Shown: positions 15,875 to 20,927 of the stretch, in pieces
Numbering within the stretch: the first letter of the stretch is position 1
Layout: each line of letters opens with the position of its first letter
The notes under the pieces: generated by a model
The model's database searches: none
Seen by the model: the letters and a program-made list of their open reading frames with translations, nothing else
Told to the model about the DNA's origin: nothing
Position numbers and translations under genes: made by a program
DNA from: an uncultured Pelagibacteraceae bacterium
Lineage (GTDB): Bacteria > Pseudomonadota > Alphaproteobacteria > Pelagibacterales > Pelagibacteraceae
Length of the DNA: 20,927 nt
Assembly (NCBI GenBank): GCA_902554135.1
Contig: CACDNJ010000009.1
Location: forward strand, 1 to 20,927
Direction: 5' to 3'

Positions 15875-16452
15875 CATTTGAAATATTTTTAGTATTCCTC
15901 TTTTCATACACATCGGGTTCAATACCTTTTGGTTTGATTTTAACTAAATTCTTTTTAAATAAAGACATAAGAGAAGTTGGTTCAAAAAATATTGGTGCAA
16001 CCAATGTATTGAGAGCTGGAAACAAATTTGTTGCGAGTTTAACTTTGTTTCTGGATATTTTTAAAGGTGTAGCTCCAGTTCTGATTACAAATTATTATTT
16101 TCCAAATTTAATTTATCTGTCAGGTCTCATGGCATTTCTTGGACACATATTTCCTGTTTGGTTAAAATTTAAAGGAGGAAAAGGTATTGCAACTTACTTG
16201 GGAATAGTTTTTGCTTTATCTTTAAAACTGGGATTGTTCTTCTGTTTATCTTGGATTTTGATAGCCTTGATAACAAAATATTCTTCCTTGTCTTCTGTTG
16301 TTTCGGCACTAATTATTTTTTTAATTTCTTTCTTAGAAAATAATTTTGAATTAAATTTGTTTTTATTTATTACTTTTGTAATAATTCTATACACTCATAG
16401 ACAGAATATCGTTAGGTTAAAAAATAAAACTGAAGATAAAATTAAACTTTAA
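15871..16452 (+). CDS. plsY: Glycerol-3-phosphate acyltransferase PlsY (acyl-phosphate dependent)
   Basis: Inner-membrane enzyme that transfers an acyl group from acyl-phosphate to glycerol 3-phosphate, giving lysophosphatidate, the first step of phospholipid synthesis; it works with PlsX (not in this window). The 193-residue protein has several hydrophobic segments and the family motifs SGSIPFG (15-21), GSKNIGATNVLRAG (37-50) and GHIFPVWLKFKGGKGIAT (91-108). The start is GTG at 15871, overlapping the upstream TGA stop by four bases (GTGA), so translation is probably coupled. In many alphaproteobacteria dprA follows plsY and precedes topA; here only 64 bases separate plsY from the topA start. 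Confidence 0.95.
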   Translation: MTFEIFLVFLFSYTSGSIPFGLILTKFFLNKDIREVGSKNIGATNVLRAGNKFVASLTLFLDIFKGVAPVLITNYYFPNLIYLSGLMAFLGHIFPVWLKFKGGKGIATYLGIVFALSLKLGLFFCLSWILIALITKYSSLSSVVSALIIFLISFLENNFELNLFLFITFVIILYTHRQNIVRLKNKTEDKIKL

Positions 16453-16495
16453 AATCAACACTTATTATACTTTGATTTGACAAAAAGCTTTATTT

Positions 16496-16511
16496 TTGAC
16501 AGTAAGGTCAA
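16496..16511 (+). promoter_or_regulatory. Small inverted repeat TTGAC-N6-GTCAA before topA
   Basis: TTGAC (16496-16500) and GTCAA (16507-16511) form a perfect 5-bp inverted repeat with a 6-base centre, 5 bases before the topA ATG. A direct copy TTTGAC lies at 16476-16481. It might be an operator or a short RNA hairpin affecting topA translation, but arms of five are short and chance is a real explanation. Confidence 0.2.
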
Positions 16512-16516
16512 TTATA

Positions 16517-19081
16517 ATGAATCTTGTCATAGTAGAAAGTCCAGCAAAAGCAAAGACCATAAATAAGTACTTGGGTAAAGATTATAAAGTATTAGCAAGT
16601 TATGGTCATGTTAGAGATCTTCCTTCTAAAAATGGATCTGTTGATCCTGAAAATAATTTTAAAATGGAATGGGAATTAGATTCTTTTTCTAAAAAATACG
16701 TTAAAGAAATAACTGATGCGGCCGCTGACTCGGAAAAAATTATATTAGCAACAGACCCTGATAGAGAAGGAGAAGCCATCGCTTGGCATGTAAGAGAAAT
16801 TTTGGAAAGCAAAAAACTTTTAAAGGGAAAAAAGGTAGAGAGAGTTGTGTTTAATGAAATTACAAAAAAAGCTGTTACTAATGGAATTAAAAACCCTAGA
16901 GAAATTGAATCCCTATTAGTTAATGCTTATATGGCTAGGAGGGCTTTAGATTATTTAGTAGGTTTTAATATATCTCCAATTTTATGGACGAAACTTCCTG
17001 GATCTAAATCTGCAGGACGGGTCCAGTCTGTTGCTCTTAGATTAATAACTGAGCGAGAACATGAGATTGAACTTTTCAAACCAGAAGAATTTTGGACTAT
17101 TGCCAGTGATTTTGAAAATAATCAAAAGAAACTTATAAAATCTAAACTTTCAGTATTTAACGAGAAGAAGATAGAAAAATTTTCATTTAAGAAAAAAATT
17201 GATTCTGAGAAAGCATTAAATGAAATCAAAAATCAATCTTACAAAATAAACGATGTATCTTCGAAAGTTTATAGAAGAAACCCATTGGCTCCATTTACAA
17301 CTTCAACTTTACAACAAACAGCTTCTGGAAAATTTGGCTTTGGAGCTTCTAGAACAATGCAAATTGCACAAAGACTTTATCAAGGAATAGATATTGAGGG
17401 AGATACCGTTGGTCTTATTACTTACATGAGAACAGATGGAACTCAAATTTCTAATGAAGCTATCTCTGATTTTAGAAAATTTATAGATAAAGAACATGGC
17501 AAAAAGTATCTGCCAGAGAATCCAAATAGTTATACAGGTAAAAAAGCAAAAAATGCTCAAGAGGCACATGAAGCTATCAGGCCTACGGATATTTCTAACA
17601 AGCCCGCTGATATGAAAAAGTATTTGAGCACTGATCAATCTAAACTTTATGAATTGATTTGGAATAGAGCTTTATCTTCTCAAATGAATCCCGCTGAATT
17701 TGATAGAAAGAGTATAGTTATAGAATCTGAAAATAAAAAAATTAATTTTAAAGCTAATGGATCTACTATTAAATTTGATGGTTTTCTAAAAGTCTACAAA
17801 TTTGAGGAAAAAGATGAAGATCTTAAAAATATTTTACCTGAAGTTAAAATTGGAGATAAGGTTGATATAAAAGAACTAATCGATGAACAACATTTTACAG
17901 ATCCTCCACCAAGATATTCTGAAGCCAGTCTTGTTAAAAAAATGGAAGAATTAGGAATAGGACGTCCTTCGACTTACGCAAGTATAATATCTGTTTTATC
18001 TAATAGAAATTATGTTGATTTGCTAAACAAAAGATTTCATCCTACAGATCGAGGCAAGTTACTATCTGCATTTCTTGAAAAATTGTTTGCCAAATATGTT
18101 GATTATAATTTTACTGCGGATTTAGAGAATCAATTAGACGAAATCACTAGTGGTAAAGTTGATTGGGTTAAAGTTTTGGATGGTTTTTGGAAAGATTTTT
18201 ATTCAAATGTTGGGCAAGTTAAAGAAAAAAGAACTAGAGAAGTTTTAGATTTATTGAATGAAAGTTTAGGAGATCTCGTCTTTGAAAGAGATAGCAATGA
18301 TGCTATCGATAGAAAATGTAAGCTTTGTGAGACTGGCGAATTAAGTCTTAAAAATAGTTTCAGAGGTGGTGCTTTTATAGGCTGTTCTAATTATCCCGAA
18401 TGCAAATTCACTAGACCATTGTCAAAATCAAAAGCATCACAACAAGTTAATTTAGCTGAACCTAAATTGATTGGAAAAAATGATTTAGGTAAAGATATTT
18501 TTCTTAAAAATGGAAGGTTTGGTCCTTATTTGCAATTTGAGATTGAACCTAATGAATTAGACCAAACTAAAGGAAAAAAATCTAAAAAGAAAAAAGAAAA
18601 TGAGAATTTAAAAAATGTATCTATACCCAAAGGCCTTCCAATTGAAAATGTAGATTTAGAAAAAGCTAAATATTTATGTTCTTTGCCAAAAATAATTGGT
18701 AAACATCCTGATTTGAATGAGGACATTACTATTAATATTGGAAGATTTGGTCCTTATTTAAAATGTTCCAATAAATCTGCAAGAATTGAAAGTGTTGATG
18801 AATTATTTACAATCGGTCTCAACAGAGCAATAACTTTAATTTCAGAAGCTAAACCTGGTAGAATGTCATCATCTGAAATAAAAAACCTTGGAGAACATCC
18901 TGAAGATAAAAAACCTGTAAGAATAATGAAAGGGCAATATGGTCCCTACATTAAGTATAAATCTCTTAATGCTACAATACCCGAAGATAAAGATCCGACT
19001 GAAATAACAATGGAAGAAGCTTTAATTTTGATTGAAAAGAGAAAAGAATACGATAAAAATAAAAGAAAGAAAAAGAAATGA
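16517..19081 (+). CDS. topA: DNA topoisomerase I
   Basis: Type IA topoisomerase that relaxes negative supercoils. I use the ATG at 16517 (854 residues): MNLVIVESPAKAKTI is the canonical opening, and AAGG lies about 9 bases upstream as a weak ribosome-binding site. A TTG at 16496 would add seven unneeded residues. The TOPRIM domain has VESPAKAKT (6-14) and TDPDREGEAIAWH (about 76-88). The catalytic tyrosine is Y303 in LITYMRTDGT, and ELGIGRPSTYAS follows in the core. One zinc ribbon remains, with cysteines at 601, 604, 623 and 629. The C-terminus carries three repeats built on GRFGPYL, GRFGPYLK and GQYGPYIK (about 650-830) and ends in a lysine-rich tail. E. coli TopA instead has several zinc ribbons; the repeat form is usual in alphaproteobacteria. 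Its stop overlaps the next start (ATGA). Confidence 0.97.
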   Translation: MNLVIVESPAKAKTINKYLGKDYKVLASYGHVRDLPSKNGSVDPENNFKMEWELDSFSKKYVKEITDAAADSEKIILATDPDREGEAIAWHVREILESKKLLKGKKVERVVFNEITKKAVTNGIKNPREIESLLVNAYMARRALDYLVGFNISPILWTKLPGSKSAGRVQSVALRLITEREHEIELFKPEEFWTIASDFENNQKKLIKSKLSVFNEKKIEKFSFKKKIDSEKALNEIKNQSYKINDVSSKVYRRNPLAPFTTSTLQQTASGKFGFGASRTMQIAQRLYQGIDIEGDTVGLITYMRTDGTQISNEAISDFRKFIDKEHGKKYLPENPNSYTGKKAKNAQEAHEAIRPTDISNKPADMKKYLSTDQSKLYELIWNRALSSQMNPAEFDRKSIVIESENKKINFKANGSTIKFDGFLKVYKFEEKDEDLKNILPEVKIGDKVDIKELIDEQHFTDPPPRYSEASLVKKMEELGIGRPSTYASIISVLSNRNYVDLLNKRFHPTDRGKLLSAFLEKLFAKYVDYNFTADLENQLDEITSGKVDWVKVLDGFWKDFYSNVGQVKEKRTREVLDLLNESLGDLVFERDSNDAIDRKCKLCETGELSLKNSFRGGAFIGCSNYPECKFTRPLSKSKASQQVNLAEPKLIGKNDLGKDIFLKNGRFGPYLQFEIEPNELDQTKGKKSKKKKENENLKNVSIPKGLPIENVDLEKAKYLCSLPKIIGKHPDLNEDITINIGRFGPYLKCSNKSARIESVDELFTIGLNRAITLISEAKPGRMSSSEIKNLGEHPEDKKPVRIMKGQYGPYIKYKSLNATIPEDKDPTEITMEEALILIEKRKEYDKNKRKKKK

Positions 19082-19533
19082 GCGCTGAACAAAATTTAAA
19101 GAAATTAAATATTAATCTGCCTAAAGCACCAGATCCTGTTGGCGCTTATGTAGCTTCCAAAATTGTTGGAAATTTAATTTTTATTTCTGGACAACTTCCG
19201 TTAGATTCTGAAGGAAAATTAATTAAAGGAAAAGTTGGAAAAGAATTGAGTCTAGAACAAGGACAAGAATGTGCAAAGTTTTGTGCTCTGAATCTTTTAG
19301 CACAACTTAAAAAAATATCTGGTAGTTTAGATAAAGTAAAAGGCTGCGTTAAAATAACCGGATACGTAAACTCAATAGATTCTTTTGTGGATCAGCCAAA
19401 AGTTATTAATGGTGCTTCAGATTTGATTTCAAAAATATTCGGGGATAAAGGCAAACATACGCGTGCCGCTGTAAGCGTAAACTCTCTACCGTTAGGTGCT
19501 GCTGTTGAGGTCGAAGGAATATTTGAAATATAA
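19078..19533 (+). CDS. RidA/YjgF/UK114-family protein, about 150-residue subgroup
   Basis: Small trimeric-type protein of the RidA superfamily. The founding members hydrolyse reactive enamine/imine intermediates released by PLP enzymes. The 151 residues belong to the longer subgroup with an N-terminal NLKKLNINLPKAPDPVGAYV segment, rather than the 128-residue RidA proper. IFISGQLPLD (34-43) and GKHTRAAVSVNSLPLGAAVEVEGIFEI (125-151) are clear family signatures, and R129 corresponds to the catalytic arginine (E. coli R105), so deaminase activity is possible. True function in this subgroup is not established and the neighbours give no substrate. The start overlaps the topA stop by four bases, so it is co-transcribed with topA. 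It ends exactly where the convergent ugd gene ends. Confidence 0.85.
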   Translation: MSAEQNLKKLNINLPKAPDPVGAYVASKIVGNLIFISGQLPLDSEGKLIKGKVGKELSLEQGQECAKFCALNLLAQLKKISGSLDKVKGCVKITGYVNSIDSFVDQPKVINGASDLISKIFGDKGKHTRAAVSVNSLPLGAAVEVEGIFEI

Positions 19534-19568
19534 TTATCCTCTACCCACTGAGTAATATTTTATATTTC
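19525..19568 (+). terminator. Possible bidirectional terminator-like inverted repeat between convergent genes
   Basis: GAAATATAA (19525-19533) is a perfect inverted match to TTATATTTC (19560-19568), with a 26-base loop. It overlaps the stop codons of both the RidA gene and ugd, and a T-rich run (TTCTTTTT) follows on the plus strand. There is no spacer between the two genes, so any terminator must lie in coding sequence. The stem has a single G-C pair near its base and a long loop, so this is weak. Confidence 0.2.
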
Positions 19569-20835
19569 TTCTTTTTAATTCGATTGGATTATAAAGATTC
19601 CTCATATCATAAATTTTAAAATTATTTTTCTTAACCACTTTTTTAAAATCTATAGATTTAAACTCGTCCCATTCAGTATTAATAATAATTAAATCAGCGC
19701 CTACACAGGCGTTTGCTAAAGTTCTCTCGAATTTTAGATTTTTATTCTTTTTAAATTCCTCTTTAAAACCAGATGGATCATAGTATCTTACTATTGCTCC
19801 CTTTTTTAATAAGTATGGTATTAAAACAAGGCTAGATGACTCTCTCATATCATCCGTATTAGCTTTAAATGTTACTCCCAAAACGGTAATTTTTTTGTTT
19901 TTGATTTTATTATTCATTATCTTATTAATTCTTTTCGTTAGCAAAATTTTTCTATTATGGTTTGATTTTATTACTGATTTTACAATAGAAAGATTAGTTT
20001 TAAACTTGTCAGCAATTGAAACTAAACCTTTAGTATCTTTTGGAAAACAAGATCCCCCGTAAGCCGGTCCTGCTCTTAAAAATCTACTTCCAATTCTAGC
20101 ATCAGAGCCCATTCCAACCGAAATATCTTCTACATTTATACCTGTTGATTCACATAAATTAGCAATTTCGTTAATAAATGTAACTTTTGTTGCTAAAAAA
20201 GCATTGGAAGCATACTTAACCAATTCAGCACCTTTTCTTGATGTAGAAAAAAACTTAGCTCCCTTTTTAACAAGAGGTTCGTAAAGAAGTCTCATTTTTT
20301 TGAAAATTTTTTTATTGTCAGATCCAATAACAATTCTATCTGGATACTTAAAATCCCTTATGGCCTCACCTTCTCTTAAAAACTCTGGATTAGATATAAC
20401 ATCAAATAAAGATTTCTTAACTTTTTTTCCAATTATTTTTTCTATTTGATCTCCTGTAGTTACAGGTACCGTGGATTTATTGACAATAATTTTATAGTTT
20501 TTAATGTACTTTGATACTGATTTAGCAACATTATATACTTGCGAAAGATCGACCAAATTTGAACCTTTTTTAGTTGGAGTTCCTACGCAAATAAAAATAA
20601 TTTGTGATTCTTTTACAGCTTTCTCTAAATCGTCAGTAAAATTTAACCTTTTTGCTTTATAATTATTTCGAATTAGGTCATCTAAACCTGGTTCATAAAT
20701 TGGAGAAATAGCCTTTTTTAATTTATTTATTTTTTTTTTATCTTTGTCTACACAAAAAACTTTGTTTCCTAAATCTGCAAAACAAGTTCCGCTCACTAAG
20801 CCAACATAACCTGTACCTATCATGCATATTTTCAT
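19534..20835 (-). CDS. ugd: UDP-glucose 6-dehydrogenase
   Basis: Oxidises UDP-glucose twice with NAD+ to UDP-glucuronate, a sugar donor for glycolipids and exopolysaccharide. The 433-residue protein has normal length. An N-terminal Rossmann domain starts at once with MKICMIGTGYVGLVSG (1-16) and has FICVGTPT (81-88). The central helix carries KGAELVKYASNAF with K207. The catalytic cysteine C263 is in GGSCFPKDTKG (261-270). The C-terminal domain includes VLGVTFKANTDDMRESSS. It lies 9 bases after the end of galU on the same strand, so the two form a two-step route from glucose 1-phosphate to UDP-glucuronate. No ribosome-binding site is visible before the ATG. Confidence 0.97.
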   Translation of the reverse strand: MKICMIGTGYVGLVSGTCFADLGNKVFCVDKDKKKINKLKKAISPIYEPGLDDLIRNNYKAKRLNFTDDLEKAVKESQIIFICVGTPTKKGSNLVDLSQVYNVAKSVSKYIKNYKIIVNKSTVPVTTGDQIEKIIGKKVKKSLFDVISNPEFLREGEAIRDFKYPDRIVIGSDNKKIFKKMRLLYEPLVKKGAKFFSTSRKGAELVKYASNAFLATKVTFINEIANLCESTGINVEDISVGMGSDARIGSRFLRAGPAYGGSCFPKDTKGLVSIADKFKTNLSIVKSVIKSNHNRKILLTKRINKIMNNKIKNKKITVLGVTFKANTDDMRESSSLVLIPYLLKKGAIVRYYDPSGFKEEFKKNKNLKFERTLANACVGADLIIINTEWDEFKSIDFKKVVKKNNFKIYDMRNLYNPIELKRRNIKYYSVGRG

Positions 20836-20844
20836 AGTAATTTT

Positions 20845-20927
20845 TTATAAATATTTTGAAATTGTAAGTCCGGAATTAATAAAGCCTTGGAGTGTTCCAC
20901 AATCAATATATTTTCCTCTAAATATAT
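20845..20927 (-). CDS. galU: UTP-glucose-1-phosphate uridylyltransferase, C-terminal end only
   Basis: Only the last 26 residues and stop are visible; the rest lies beyond the right edge. The fragment reads FRGKYIDCGTLQGFINSGL, then TISKYL and stop, which matches the C-terminal (F/Y)xGxxxDCGxxxGF pattern of bacterial GalU, the enzyme that makes UDP-glucose from UTP and glucose 1-phosphate. Placement immediately before ugd, which consumes UDP-glucose, supports this. The fragment is short, so a related nucleotidyltransferase is possible. Confidence 0.8.
   Translation of the reverse strand, partial: IFRGKYIDCGTLQGFINSGLTISKYL

Noticed and set aside
16477..16518. TTGACA and TATAAT as a topA promoter
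   Set aside because: The consensus-like boxes are 30 or 11 bases apart, and the TATAAT overlaps the ATG, so it could not drive the topA start.

Overview
This window is strongly AT-rich (about 70% A+T by eye) and almost fully coding. Genes overlap by 1-44 bases or abut, and the gene content and order are those of the alphaproteobacterial core genome. The compactness, lysine- and asparagine-rich proteins and missing or trimmed parts point to a genome-streamlined alphaproteobacterium, most likely SAR11/Pelagibacterales-like. The lineage is inferred from gene order and composition; no marker gene settles it.

Layout. (1) Bases 1-4400, minus strand: a tight run dapA - smpB - folK - rsh (relA/spoT type) - pyrE - pdxJ, with pdxJ running off the left edge. 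It combines lysine/cell-wall precursor synthesis, ribosome rescue, folate, the stringent response, pyrimidine and vitamin B6 synthesis. (2) Bases 4441-6786, plus strand: a periplasmic lytic transglycosylase (Slt type), diverging from dapA. (3) Bases 6800-13084, minus strand: gatC - gatA - gatB - an O-methyltransferase - trhO - a MATE transporter - tRNA-Ser(GCU). GatCAB is the tRNA-dependent amidotransferase. TrhO hydroxylates wobble uridine in tRNA, and the abutting methyltransferase is a plausible partner. (4) Bases 13138-19533, plus strand: ruvX, pyrB, a non-catalytic-looking pyrC homologue, plsY, topA and a RidA-family gene. (5) Bases 19534-20927, minus strand: galU (C-terminal end only) and ugd, which together make UDP-glucuronate.

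There is no gene-free stretch over 300 bases. The longest non-protein interval (6787-6922) holds the tRNA. I see no CRISPR array, insertion sequence, prophage gene or toxin-antitoxin pair. Most genes are housekeeping and confidently named. The points most worth following up are: the trhO-methyltransferase pair as a candidate 5-methoxyuridine-34 tRNA pathway; a stringent-response enzyme that has lost its helical and zinc-finger regions; the pyrC homologue lacking the metal-binding HxH; the repeated LPxxKP motif in the transglycosylase; and two divergent promoter regions with overlapping -10 elements that suggest leaderless mRNAs. Nothing here is clearly an undescribed system; the trhO-methyltransferase pair is the best candidate for new biology.
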